NCBI RefSeq assembly: GCF_011682055.1
Contig: NZ_JAAQOM010000009.1
Location: 124,001 to 188,000, forward strand
Source: Telluria antibiotica
GTDB taxonomy: Bacteria > Pseudomonadota > Gammaproteobacteria > Burkholderiales > Burkholderiaceae_D
DNA: 64,000 bases
Direction: 5' to 3'
The position numbers and the translations under genes were made by a program. Position 1 is the stretch's first letter; each line of letters opens with the position of its first letter. The notes beneath the pieces were generated by a model that had not been told where the DNA came from, did no database searches, and was given only the letters and a program-made list of their open reading frames with translations. Shown piece by piece: positions 1 to 8,088 of the stretch.

Positions 1-617
1 ATGCCGAGTTCCTTCGCCTGTTCGGGGATCTGCTTCTCGACGAGCGGCGTGCGCACGAAGCCGGGGCAGATCACGTTGGCGCGCACGCCGTGCGCGGCGC
101 CTTCCTTCGCGACGACCTTCGCCAGGCCAACGAGGCCGTGCTTGGCCGCGACGTAGGGCGCCTTCAGCACCGACGCTTCCTTCGAGTGCACGGACCCCAT
201 GTAGATCACGGTGCCGCCGCAGCCCTGCGCGTACATGTGCTTGAGGCAGGCGCGCGTCGTGAGGAAGGCGCCGTCGAGGTGGATCGCGAGCATCTTCTTC
301 CAGTCGGAGAACTTGAATTGATCGACGGGCGCGACGATCTGGATCCCCGCGTTCGACACGAGCACGTCGATGCCACCGAGCTTGTCGGCCACGAGCGCAA
401 TGCCCGCGTCGACCTGTTCCTCGTTCGTGACGTCCATCGCGACCGCGAGCACGCGCGTGCCGGTGGGGTCGAATTCGCGTGCGACGGCCTGCGCGGCGGC
501 CAGGTCGAGGTCGGCGATGGCGACCTTCGCGCCATTGTCGAAATACGTTTTCGCGATCTGCTTGCCGATGCCGCTGGCGGCGCCCGTGACGACGGCGATC
601 TTATCCTGCATGTTCAT
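1..617 (-). CDS. bdhA: 3-hydroxybutyrate dehydrogenase, 3' end cut off by the window
   Basis: Short-chain dehydrogenase that interconverts D-3-hydroxybutyrate and acetoacetate with NAD, a cytosolic step in mobilising polyhydroxybutyrate. The N-terminus reads [19 protein letters not shown], giving the Rossmann TGxxxGIG motif, and NAG, the YVAAK catalytic Tyr/Lys pair and the family-typical [18 protein letters not shown] stretch follow. About 205 of roughly 260 residues are inside the window. I chose the ATG at 617 because GAGGA lies 8 nt upstream; an in-frame ATG at 611 is the alternative. The start overlaps the end of the patatin-like gene by 17 nt, so the two are probably co-translated. The phaC gene 4 kb away fits a role in PHB turnover. 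The family assignment is firm. Confidence 0.93.
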   Translation of the reverse strand, partial: MNMQDKIAVVTGAASGIGKQIAKTYFDNGAKVAIADLDLAAAQAVAREFDPTGTRVLAVAMDVTNEEQVDAGIALVADKLGGIDVLVSNAGIQIVAPVDQFKFSDWKKMLAIHLDGAFLTTRACLKHMYAQGCGGTVIYMGSVHSKEASVLKAPYVAAKHGLVGLAKVVAKEGAAHGVRANVICPGFVRTPLVEKQIPEQAKELG

Positions 618-1842
618 GGTTGTCCTCTGCGGTGGAATGGATGGGAAGGGGGTGAGCCGGCGCCGTCAGGAAGTCGTGCACGGCCGGGTTGTCCTCGAGG
701 CGCGGCAGCTTGAAGATTTCCGTGTGGGCCAGCGTCTTCGCGGCATCCGCGTAGCCGGCCTGCCAGTGTTCCGTCATCGTGCGGCGCGAGAATTCGAAAT
801 CCTTGTATTGGCCCTCGTACGTGGGCGACCGGTAGATCAGTTCGACGATGTTGTACAGCGCGCGGTCGGACGCTTCCGCCAGCAGCCTGGCTTGCGGCGT
901 CGCGGCCAGTGCCGGCGGCATTTGCGCGAGCAGTTCGTTGAAGGCCGTGCGCAGCTTTTCCGTGCGACGGAACGCATCGGTGGCGTTGCGCGTGCGGCTC
1001 GAGTACTGGATTTCCTTCATGCGCGTGGCGACGCCGGCGAGGTCGGTCGGCACGTCGCCGCGCGCGCTCCACAAGTCGACCTGGAACACGAGCGTGTGGA
1101 GGCGCGAACGCGCCGACAGCACCCAGTCGAGCGGCGTGTTCGACACCATGCCGCCATCCCAGTAACGTTCGCCCTCGATCTCGACGGCGTCGAAGCCGGG
1201 CGGCAGCGCACCGCTGGCCATCACGTGCTCGGGACCGATGCGGTCGGCGGCGTTGTCGAAGTAGGCGAAGTTGCCGGTCCTGACGTTGACGGCGCCGACC
1301 GACAGGCGCGTCTCGCGCGCGTTGATGCGGTCGAAGTCGACGAGGCGCTCCAGCGTGGCGCGCAGCGGCGCCGTGTCGTAGAAGCTCGTCGCGCCGGTGC
1401 CGGGCCACGCGAGGTAGGGCGGCGGCACGCGCGGCTCGAAGAAGCCGGGCACGCCCTGCACGAGCACCTGTCCCGCGGCCAGCTGGTTGACCCACGCGTG
1501 CAAGGTATCGACGAGCGGCATGCCGGTCCACTGCTCGCCCGCGAGGCCGGCGCCGGCCGAGCTGACCAGCTCCCAGAACTCGCGCAGCCGCGGCACGCGG
1601 TCCTCGCGCGCATTCCCCGCGATGATGGCGCTGTTGATCGCGCCGATCGAGATGCCCGCCACCCACGTGGGTTCGACGCCCGCTTCCAGCAGGCGTTCGT
1701 ACACGCCGGCCTGGTAGGCGCCCAGTGCGCCGCCGCCCTGCAAGACGAGGGCGATACTGTCGAACTCCGTCGCGCACGGCTTCGCCTGTTCGGCAGGTGC
1801 GCGCGTGCCCTCGTGCAGCACGCTGTCGCCGCGCTTATTCAC
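601..1842 (-). CDS. Patatin-like phospholipase family protein
   Basis: Predicted serine acyl hydrolase of 413 aa. The oxyanion glycine loop ([11 protein letters not shown], residues 36-46), the nucleophile elbow GISIG (Ser65) and the DGG dyad motif (Asp229) are all present, so the Ser-Asp catalytic dyad is intact. There is no signal peptide. The C-terminal half looks like the extension found in proteobacterial patatins encoded beside 3-hydroxybutyrate dehydrogenases; that linkage suggests a role in PHB granule or membrane lipid turnover, which is inference. The start is a GTG overlapping the TAA of the upstream gene by 8 nt, and the stop overlaps bdhA, so the three genes form one compact transcript. 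The substrate is unknown. Confidence 0.9.
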   Translation of the reverse strand: MNKRGDSVLHEGTRAPAEQAKPCATEFDSIALVLQGGGALGAYQAGVYERLLEAGVEPTWVAGISIGAINSAIIAGNAREDRVPRLREFWELVSSAGAGLAGEQWTGMPLVDTLHAWVNQLAAGQVLVQGVPGFFEPRVPPPYLAWPGTGATSFYDTAPLRATLERLVDFDRINARETRLSVGAVNVRTGNFAYFDNAADRIGPEHVMASGALPPGFDAVEIEGERYWDGGMVSNTPLDWVLSARSRLHTLVFQVDLWSARGDVPTDLAGVATRMKEIQYSSRTRNATDAFRRTEKLRTAFNELLAQMPPALAATPQARLLAEASDRALYNIVELIYRSPTYEGQYKDFEFSRRTMTEHWQAGYADAAKTLAHTEIFKLPRLEDNPAVHDFLTAPAHPLPIHSTAEDNHEHAG

Positions 1843-2401
1843 GTTCGGGCACCGGCACGTTGAAGCCGTTCAAGGTCGTCGACACGAGGGCATACAGCCC
1901 GACCAGGTAGATCAGCTCATTGGCGCCGTGCTGCCCGAACGTGTCCACCGCAAGCCGGTACAGCGGCTCCGGCAGCACGCCGCCGCGCGCGAGCGCGTAC
2001 GAAAAATCGAATGCGACGTTTTCCTCGCGCGACAGGTCGGTGGGCTTCTGTCCGGCGACGAGCGCGGCGAGCCGCGCCGCGGACATGCCTTCGCGTTCGG
2101 CGACCGCGACGTGCGCGTACAGTTCGTAGGCGGCGTTGTAGCGCGCGCCGACGACGAGGATCGCGATCTGGCGCGCGCTGTCGGGCAACGACGCGTTGGC
2201 CGTCATCGCGAGCGTCAGGTTCCAGATCGCCTTGCCGATCGCGGGCTCGTGCAGCCACGGGTTCCACGGCCCCATCAGGGCGCCGTCCTCGCGTTCGACC
2301 TTGAAGGCGTTGAAGTTGCTGGCGATCCCTTTCCGCATGTCGTCGTAAAGGGCTTTTTGTTCGGCGCTGAGTTCGGCCGGGGGGATCAGTGGCAAGCGCA
2401 T
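1835..2401 (-). CDS. Carboxymuconolactone decarboxylase (AhpD-like) family protein
   Basis: A 188-aa cytosolic protein of the carboxymuconolactone decarboxylase/AhpD-like fold. It begins MRLPLIPPAELS and carries the helix pattern around LPDSARQIAILVVGARYNAAYELYAH. The family's usual CxxC redox pair is not present in that helix, so a peroxidase role like AhpD is unlikely; many family members lack it and have no known function. The ATG at 2401 is preceded by GAGGAA at 5 nt, so longer open reading upstream was not used. It is the first gene of the unit running into the patatin-like gene and bdhA. Confidence 0.8.
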   Translation of the reverse strand: MRLPLIPPAELSAEQKALYDDMRKGIASNFNAFKVEREDGALMGPWNPWLHEPAIGKAIWNLTLAMTANASLPDSARQIAILVVGARYNAAYELYAHVAVAEREGMSAARLAALVAGQKPTDLSREENVAFDFSYALARGGVLPEPLYRLAVDTFGQHGANELIYLVGLYALVSTTLNGFNVPVPERE

Positions 2402-2577
2402 CGTTCCTCGCTGTATCGATGAAAAGGGGAGGGCAAAGCGGCGGCCCGGGGCGGGACCTTGCGCCGGGCGCCATTCTGGCAAATTGCGGATGAGGCCGCC
2501 GTACGATTGGATGACGCACGCAAACCATACGCCGGCGCGGTATAGTCGGGGCATCGCTTCGACGCGGCAACGACAGC

Positions 2578-3213
2578 ATGAGCGCGACCTGGACCTACCA
2601 CCCGCAACCGGACGAGCATGGCCGCAAGGTGCGCCTGCACGCGCCATCGTGCGAGGCCAACCTCCACGCGCTGGCCGATCCGCGGGCCGCGGTGACCTTC
2701 GTGCCCGGCAGCGCGTGCGAGGGCGTGCTCGACGGCGTGCCGCTGGCCGTGTGCGCGCGTTCGGCCGTCGAGGCCGCGTGCCGTCGCACCGACGCGGCCC
2801 CTGCGTTCGCGGAGCCGCCGTTCGACCTGCCGCCCGGCAAGCACGCGGCCGCCGGCGCCGTCGTGCGCGAGGCGGATGGCCGGTTGTGGCTCGTGGCGCC
2901 GTCGAACGCCTTCGGCGGCTACACGGCCACGTTTCCGAAAGGACGCGCCGAGCCCGGCCTGTCGCTGCAGGCGACCGCGATCCGTGAAGTCTGGGAAGAA
3001 TCCGGCCTGCACGTCGAGCTGACGGCCTGGCTGGGCGATTTCGCGCGCACGCAGACGTTCACCCGGTTCTATGTCGCACGCCGCATCGGCGGCCATCCGG
3101 CACACATGGGATGGGAATCGCAAGCCGTCCACCTCGTCACGCCGGCGCGGGCGCGCGTCCTGCTGAACCGCGACACGGACCGGGCCGTCCTGGACGCGCT
3201 GCTGGCATCGTGA
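2578..3213 (+). CDS. Nudix hydrolase
   Basis: A 211-aa protein with a C-terminal Nudix domain. The core REVWEESGL (REUxEExGU) is intact and preceded by KGRAEPGLSLQATAI. At the position where the Nudix box normally has its first Glu (G-x5-E) this protein has Leu; the metal-binding REUxEE portion is complete, so activity is still expected. The first 85 residues form an N-terminal region containing an HAPSCEANLHALADP stretch that I do not recognise. Substrate cannot be told from sequence. It stands alone, divergent from the carboxymuconolactone decarboxylase-like gene with about 175 bp between starts. Confidence 0.85.
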   Translation: MSATWTYHPQPDEHGRKVRLHAPSCEANLHALADPRAAVTFVPGSACEGVLDGVPLAVCARSAVEAACRRTDAAPAFAEPPFDLPPGKHAAAGAVVREADGRLWLVAPSNAFGGYTATFPKGRAEPGLSLQATAIREVWEESGLHVELTAWLGDFARTQTFTRFYVARRIGGHPAHMGWESQAVHLVTPARARVLLNRDTDRAVLDALLAS

Positions 3214-3446
3214 TCGGCATTCGAAGTCCTGATTCATCGTGTTCCTTGGTTTCCGACAGGGTTGCGCCATGCTGCATTTGAGTGAGCTCAAGTTTGATGC
3301 ACGATGAGCGAGACATGCTAAGTCTTTCCAATCTGTAATGTTTGCCATGGCCGGCTTAATGGCCGCCTCAGTTTCGGGGCGTACCGTGCCTGTTGCATTT
3401 GGGAAGTATTTTGTTCGTCCCGCCAATCTTTCGAGGCCGTTGCATC

Positions 3447-4571
3447 GTGAAGTTAGCCGTTTTTCCGGAAGTCGCGCCGCCGTATGCCGGTGGCCTGGAC
3501 ATCGTCCCCGACGATCCCCTGCAGCACCGCCAGGTGCTGGACAAGCTCGATGCGCTGGGCCTGCGCACCTGCCTCGCCCCGCCGCGGCCGGGGCGCCCGT
3601 TCGCGCTGTCGATCGAGGCCGCACACGCCCTCGTCGACGACGGCGACACGTTGAACCTGTGTCGCGACCTCGGCCTCGACACCGTCGTGCGCCTGCACGA
3701 CCTCGAACGCGAGATCGTGCTCGCCATGCTCGCCGCGCCGCGCCCGCTGCACTTCGCGAGCGCCGCCGAGTTCCTGGCGGCGGTGGCGATCCGTCGCAAC
3801 ATCGTCGAGGCCGCGCGTGCCACGCAGCTCACGTTCGGCACGGCCGAAGCGGACCGTCCCGCGAGCCACTGGACGTACGACGAGGACCGCGGGTTCACGG
3901 TGCTGCCCGGCCGGTCGCTGGTGGAGGCGCTGACGCTCGCGACGCAGCCGGAGGCGGGCGACGGGCGCACGTATGCGTTTTCGTGCTACCGCGCGACGGA
4001 ATACGTGATGCTGCTCGGGATCGCGCGCGAACTGGAGAGGGTGAATCCGGCGTTGCTGGCGGCGATACAGCGGCAATGGGAAACGCGCGCCATCCAGTCG
4101 GGGGCCTTCCACGACGTCTTCCTCGTCGAGTACGGCGCCGCGGACGCGCCGCTGCCGCCGCGCTGGTACGTGCCCGGCGACCGCGTGTGGTTCCGCAATC
4201 CGGACGCGCATTCGTCGGACGCATCCGGTTACGAGGGCTCGTGGGTGATTTACCTGGGTAACGGCCTCTTCAGCAATTTCTGGCAGCGCGACCGGCCGTA
4301 CAGCCTGGTCGCGAAATGCCTCGAGATCTACCACTGGCGCGACGGCACCTATATCGATGCGGCAGGCGACGTGCGGATGGACGAGGCGATCGTCGCCGCA
4401 AAGGTGGCGGAAACGGCTGCGAATCCGGCCGCGCTGGCGACGGTCGTCGCGCGCATGTCGCGCCTGCGCGATGGGCGTGGCGTTTACGCGGACGGCGGCT
4501 GCATCGATTTTTCGCGCGAGTTCGCCCGCAACGTTTGCCCGGGGACGGCGGATATCGTGCTGCCTGGTTGA
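3447..4571 (+). CDS. Tgl-type protein-glutamine gamma-glutamyltransferase-like protein
   Basis: A 374-aa protein resembling the Bacillus Tgl transglutaminase family, which forms gamma-glutamyl-epsilon-lysine crosslinks (in Bacillus, in the spore coat). Two blocks support this: AFSCYRATEYVMLLGIARE, aligning with the segment around the catalytic Cys of Tgl, and GDRVWFRNPD followed by YEGSWVIYLGNGLFSNF, aligning with Tgl's GDxxxFxNPxxxxxxWQGENVIYLG region. It is longer than Bacillus Tgl (about 245 aa) and lacks a signal peptide. I chose GTG at 3447 (GAGG 10 nt upstream) over an in-frame TTG at 3393. The match is from memory of the family, not a search; the function in a non-sporulating Gram-negative is unknown. 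Confidence 0.6.
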   Translation: MKLAVFPEVAPPYAGGLDIVPDDPLQHRQVLDKLDALGLRTCLAPPRPGRPFALSIEAAHALVDDGDTLNLCRDLGLDTVVRLHDLEREIVLAMLAAPRPLHFASAAEFLAAVAIRRNIVEAARATQLTFGTAEADRPASHWTYDEDRGFTVLPGRSLVEALTLATQPEAGDGRTYAFSCYRATEYVMLLGIARELERVNPALLAAIQRQWETRAIQSGAFHDVFLVEYGAADAPLPPRWYVPGDRVWFRNPDAHSSDASGYEGSWVIYLGNGLFSNFWQRDRPYSLVAKCLEIYHWRDGTYIDAAGDVRMDEAIVAAKVAETAANPAALATVVARMSRLRDGRGVYADGGCIDFSREFARNVCPGTADIVLPG

Positions 4572-4601
4572 CCGGTCTGGCGGTACCGGGGTGACGACCC
4601 G

Positions 4602-6383
4602 TCACGGCTGCAAGACGTACAAGCCGGGCGCGTCGCGCAGCGGGCGGCTCGGCGGCGGTGGCGCGGTCAATGGCCCTGCCAGCCGGGCGAGCCAGTGTTC
4701 CCATGCCGGCCACCAACTGCCTTCGCGGATGCGGGTGTCCGATTGCCAACTGTCCGGATCGACGTAGGGGGCGTCGTGCTCGTGCGTGCTCATCTGGTAG
4801 GTGCGGCCCGGCGTGCCCGGCGGCGACACGACTCCCGCGTTGTGCCCGCCCGACGTCAGCAGGAATGTCACGGACGTGTCGCTCAACGGAATGATCTTGT
4901 AGACGGAGCGCCAAGGCGCGACGTGGTCCGTCATCGTGCCCACAGCCAGGATCGGGATGTGGATGTCGGTAAGCGCAACGGGCCGGCCGTTGACGAGGTA
5001 GCGCGAGCTCGCCAGGCTGTTTTGCAGGAACAGGTTGCGCAGGTATTGCGCGTGCATGCGACACGGCATGCGGGTCGCGTCCGCATTCCACGAGGCGAGG
5101 TCGTTGGCCTTGTCCGGGATGTCGAGCAGGTAGTGGCGCAGGCGCCGCGACCAGATCAGGTCGTTAGAGCGCAGCAACTGGAAGGCGCCGGCCATCTGGC
5201 GGGTGTCCAGATAGCCCTGCTGCCACATCACGGCTTCGAGGAAGCTGACCTGGCTTTCGTCGATGAACAGCGACAGCTCGCCCGGTTCCGTGAAGTCGAC
5301 CTGGGCCGCCAGCAAGGTCATGCTGGCCAGCCGCTCGTCGCCGTCGCGCGCCATCGCCGCCGCCGCGATGGCGAGCAGGGTGCCACCCAGGCAATAGCCA
5401 CAGGCATTGACCTGCGGGGCGCCCGTCTCGCGCACGACGGTGTCCAGCGCGGCCATCACGCCGAGGTGGCGGTAGTCTTCCAGCGACAGGTCGCGATCGT
5501 CGGCCTGCGGGTTCTTCCACGAGATCATGTACACCGTATGCCCGTGCTCGACGAGGTAGCGCACGAGCGAGTTCTGCGGCGACAGGTCGAGGATGTAGTA
5601 CTTCATGATCCAGGCAGGCACGATCAGCAGCGGCACGGCGTGCACCTGCGGCGTGGCGGGATCGTAGCGCAGCAGTTCGATCAGGTGGTTTTCCATCACG
5701 ACCTTGCCGGGCGTGACGGCGACGTCGCGTCCGGGCCGATGGCTGACGGGCGCGGACGTGCCCGCCAGCGCGCGCCGCACGTCCGCGCCCGCGCGGAACA
5801 GCCCGTGCACGAGGTTCTGGCCGCCGCTGGCGAACGTGACCTGTTGCGCGACCGGGTTGGTGGCGATGAAGTTCGACGGCGCCACGCCGTCGAGCAGCTG
5901 GCGCGCGACGAACGTGACGACGTCGCCGTGGTGCGCCGACACGCCGCGCACGTCGTTCGTGGCCCGGTGCCACCATTGCTGGGTGAGCAGGAAGCCCTGG
6001 CTGAGCTGGTTCCACGGCCATGCATGCCACAGCGGATCGTCAAAGCGCTTGTCCTGCGCGAGCGGCTGCACGGGCTCCGCCGGCGTGCCGAACATGGCGC
6101 TCGCGCTGTACTGCATCCAGCGCTGCAGGTTGCCGACGGCCTGCACGCCGAGTTCCATCTGCTTGGCGGGCGACAGCAGCAAATGGCTGGCCCAGTCGTA
6201 CCACGCGCCGGCCAGCGCGGCCGGCGACACGTAGCCGGTCAGGCGGCCCAGCGCCGCGTTCAGCGCCAGGTCGATGTGGGCGTGCGCGACGCTGGCCTCA
6301 GGGTAGTGCGGGCGTGGACCGCCTTGCCAGGTACTGGCTTCGCGCCGTTGCTCGCTCGGCGGGATATGGGACAGGATGTTCAT
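4602..6383 (-). CDS. phaC: Class I poly(3-hydroxyalkanoate) synthase
   Basis: Polymerises 3-hydroxyacyl-CoA (chiefly 3-hydroxybutyryl-CoA in this class) into polyhydroxyalkanoate at the granule surface. The 593-aa length matches class I enzymes. The lipase-like box is GYCLGG with nucleophile Cys331; the general-acid Asp486 lies in GTMTDHVAPWRSVYK and His514 in SGGHNAGVVSPPG, completing the Cys-Asp-His triad. The N-terminal PhaC domain and the alpha/beta-hydrolase core are both full length. ATG at 6383 has GAGG 5 nt upstream. No phaA, phaB or phasin gene is adjacent; bdhA is 4 kb away on the same strand. Confidence 0.93.
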   Translation of the reverse strand: MNILSHIPPSEQRREASTWQGGPRPHYPEASVAHAHIDLALNAALGRLTGYVSPAALAGAWYDWASHLLLSPAKQMELGVQAVGNLQRWMQYSASAMFGTPAEPVQPLAQDKRFDDPLWHAWPWNQLSQGFLLTQQWWHRATNDVRGVSAHHGDVVTFVARQLLDGVAPSNFIATNPVAQQVTFASGGQNLVHGLFRAGADVRRALAGTSAPVSHRPGRDVAVTPGKVVMENHLIELLRYDPATPQVHAVPLLIVPAWIMKYYILDLSPQNSLVRYLVEHGHTVYMISWKNPQADDRDLSLEDYRHLGVMAALDTVVRETGAPQVNACGYCLGGTLLAIAAAAMARDGDERLASMTLLAAQVDFTEPGELSLFIDESQVSFLEAVMWQQGYLDTRQMAGAFQLLRSNDLIWSRRLRHYLLDIPDKANDLASWNADATRMPCRMHAQYLRNLFLQNSLASSRYLVNGRPVALTDIHIPILAVGTMTDHVAPWRSVYKIIPLSDTSVTFLLTSGGHNAGVVSPPGTPGRTYQMSTHEHDAPYVDPDSWQSDTRIREGSWWPAWEHWLARLAGPLTAPPPPSRPLRDAPGLYVLQP

Positions 6384-6542
6384 GGCGCCTCGGCCGGGAC
6401 GGAGAAGGGGCTGTGCATCACGCTTCCTTTCGCAGGATCATACCCCTTTGACCACGCTGCGGCCGCTTAGTGCCGTGCCGAGGAACCAGGACGTTTGATG
6501 CAGCACAGGTGGAAACTCGGCGGTCGACGTACTATTTTCTTC

Positions 6543-6616
6543 GGCGAGGTAGCAAAGCGGTAATGCGACGGCCTGCAAAGCCGTTCAGACGTGTTCGACT
6601 CACGTCCTCGCCTCCA
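6543..6616 (+). tRNA. tRNA-Cys (anticodon GCA)
   Basis: A 74-nt cloverleaf: acceptor GGCGAGG pairs with CCTCGCC; D arm GC-AAAGCGGTAAT-GC; anticodon stem ACGGC/GCCGT around CTGCAAA, so the anticodon is GCA; T arm ACGTG-TTCGACT-CACGT. The discriminator base is T and CCA is encoded at 6614-6616. The DNA directly downstream is AT-richer and carries the effector-like gene, so the tRNA 3' end is a plausible integration point; I could not identify a second copy of the tRNA end that would mark the far attachment site. Confidence 0.95.
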
Positions 6617-6771
6617 GCATATCTGTAGATCAGCGCTCCCGCGCCATTCTACATCTGCGGCAGTTCCACCGGCATCGAAGACGATTCGACTCTCTCATCG
6701 ATCCACGCGACCGTGCCGCTTCATTAGTCGCGTCGCGCCGCCTTGACGCCGTGTCCGGTGAACATATCTTC

Positions 6772-6799
6772 GGAACCGTGCACATATTTTCGCCACTCG
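6772..6799 (+). promoter_or_regulatory. hrp box (HrpL-type ECF sigma promoter)
   Basis: GGAACC (6772-6777), exactly 15 nt, then CCAC (6793-6796): the consensus GGAACC-N15/16-CCACNNA with only the final A replaced by G. All ten core bases match. HrpL drives genes of Hrp1-class type III secretion systems and their effectors. The box ends about 63 nt before the ATG of the effector-like gene on the same strand, a normal distance. No HrpL or secretion gene lies in this window, so regulation is inferred. The same stretch also reads TTCG-N16-TTCG (6769-6792), the HrpB/HrpX-type box. Confidence 0.75.
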
Positions 6800-6861
6800 C
6801 GCCATGCCTTCCCAGGAGCAAGCTCACAATTGTGCCCTTTGTTAACTAACCTCAAATCGCT

Positions 6862-7548
6862 ATGGGTGGCTGTATCTCCAAAACTGGCGCGGCGCACGCT
6901 CCCGCCACCTGTGAGTCCGATGGATATGAATCGGATGTTGAAAAGCGGAACGACCAAGCCCCGTCGCTACGGAGATCCCGTGTCGACCCGGCTTTGAGCG
7001 GTTTGGTCCCGCTTGCCAAGCGCATATACCAGGACAGCACGCTCTACCACGGAACAAAGCGCGAGCACGTGCCATCGATTCGCAAAAATGGCTTCCAGAA
7101 GGATCGCAAAAGCGACGGAGCGACCGAGGGCGGCGGCGGCAATTTCATGATGAGATTCAGTCGTGGCGGGGTCACCGCATCGAGCGAGCACCACTACTTA
7201 TCGAGCAGCCGCCAGATGGCGCAAGACTTCGCGATGTATGCCGACCCTGACCAGCCGGCGCTCGTGCGCACGATTGGCGTTGCAAACAACGTTCATCTGG
7301 AGCACGACCCCTATTCCGAGGGGCCGGCGTTCCGCACCAGGGACTCGATTCCCCCCGCGCACGTACTCGGTTCAAAGCACAGTCCCGCGGGCGCCAATGC
7401 AAATGTCTTTCGCGAAGAAATGCAGAAGGCCGGTCACGATGTATCGACAAAGCAGGCAGGGCAACTGCTGAGAGAAGTGCAATCCGATTCCGAGGACGAC
7501 GCTTTCCCTTCTCACGACGAATTCATCATCCGCCATTTGGGGGGCTGA
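6862..7548 (+). CDS. Candidate type III secreted effector, ADP-ribosyltransferase-like
   Basis: A 228-aa protein starting MGGCISKTG: Gly2 and Ser6 fit eukaryotic N-myristoylation and Cys4 fits palmitoylation, a membrane-targeting device of plant-pathogen effectors. Residues 61-65 (LYHGT), then KREHVPSIRKNGF, then HYLSSSRQMAQDFA (111-124) resemble the NAD-binding strands of ADP-ribosyltransferase/PARP-like folds, with His63 as the candidate first active-site residue; the catalytic Glu is not certain (Glu220 or another). There is no Sec signal, and the N-terminus is Ser/Ala/Pro-rich, as in type III substrates. A hrp box precedes it, tRNA-Cys lies 245 bp upstream and base composition is more AT-rich than its neighbours, indicating transfer. 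No obvious ribosome-binding site precedes the ATG. Not assigned to a named effector family. Confidence 0.7.
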   Translation: MGGCISKTGAAHAPATCESDGYESDVEKRNDQAPSLRRSRVDPALSGLVPLAKRIYQDSTLYHGTKREHVPSIRKNGFQKDRKSDGATEGGGGNFMMRFSRGGVTASSEHHYLSSSRQMAQDFAMYADPDQPALVRTIGVANNVHLEHDPYSEGPAFRTRDSIPPAHVLGSKHSPAGANANVFREEMQKAGHDVSTKQAGQLLREVQSDSEDDAFPSHDEFIIRHLGG

Positions 7549-7653
7549 AGTCCGGCGACGCCCGCACGCGCGGAACAGATGAACCACCTCGACAGGCGTA
7601 CAATGTTCCGCATCGGACGTTTCGCGATGAACATTCACGCACGAGGAGCCGCC

Positions 7654-8076
7654 ATGGAAACGACGCACCGCATCCCCACGTACGACGACGCCGGCAAGCT
7701 GCTGCTGCGCCTGCTGCTCTCGATCCTGATCCTGTTCCACGGCATTTCCAAGCTCATCGGAGGCGTCGGTTTCATCGGCGGCATGCTGGCGAAGGCGGGC
7801 CTGCCGGCGGGGCTCGGGTATCTCGTGTATATCGGCGAGGTCGTCGCGCCCTTGTTGATCCTCGTCGGCCTGTACACGCGCGCCGCGGCGCTGATCGTCG
7901 TCGTCAACATGATCGTGGCGCTTCTGCTCGTGCATACCCACCAGTTCTTCACCGTGTCCGACACCGGCGGCTGGGCGCTCGAACTGCAGGGGATGTACCT
8001 CGGCAGCGCCGTCGTGCTTGCCCTGATCGGCGCCGGCCGCTACAGCATCGGCGGCGCGGGCGGCCGCTGGAATTGA
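7654..8076 (+). CDS. DoxX family membrane protein
   Basis: A 140-aa integral membrane protein with four predicted helices, starting near residues 10-30 (KLLLRLLLSILILFHGISKL) and continuing through GLGYLVYIGEVVAPLLILVGLYTRAAALIVVVNMIVALLL. The FHGISKL..G and GE..APLLILVGLYTR..A signatures are typical of DoxX/YphA-type proteins. ATG at 7654 is preceded by GAGGAG; in-frame Met codons upstream would add a non-homologous basic extension. The biochemical role of such proteins is poorly defined; some take part in thiosulfate oxidation or redox stress complexes. It ends 12 bp from the convergent outer-membrane factor gene. Confidence 0.85.
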   Translation: METTHRIPTYDDAGKLLLRLLLSILILFHGISKLIGGVGFIGGMLAKAGLPAGLGYLVYIGEVVAPLLILVGLYTRAAALIVVVNMIVALLLVHTHQFFTVSDTGGWALELQGMYLGSAVVLALIGAGRYSIGGAGGRWN

Positions 8077-8088
8077 CCGGCTGAAGCG

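Noticed and set aside
6803..6844. Short ATG frame (13 codons) between the hrp box and the effector start
   Set aside because: It is not in frame with the effector and has no supporting signal; AGGAG falls inside it. At most a leader peptide, not annotated.
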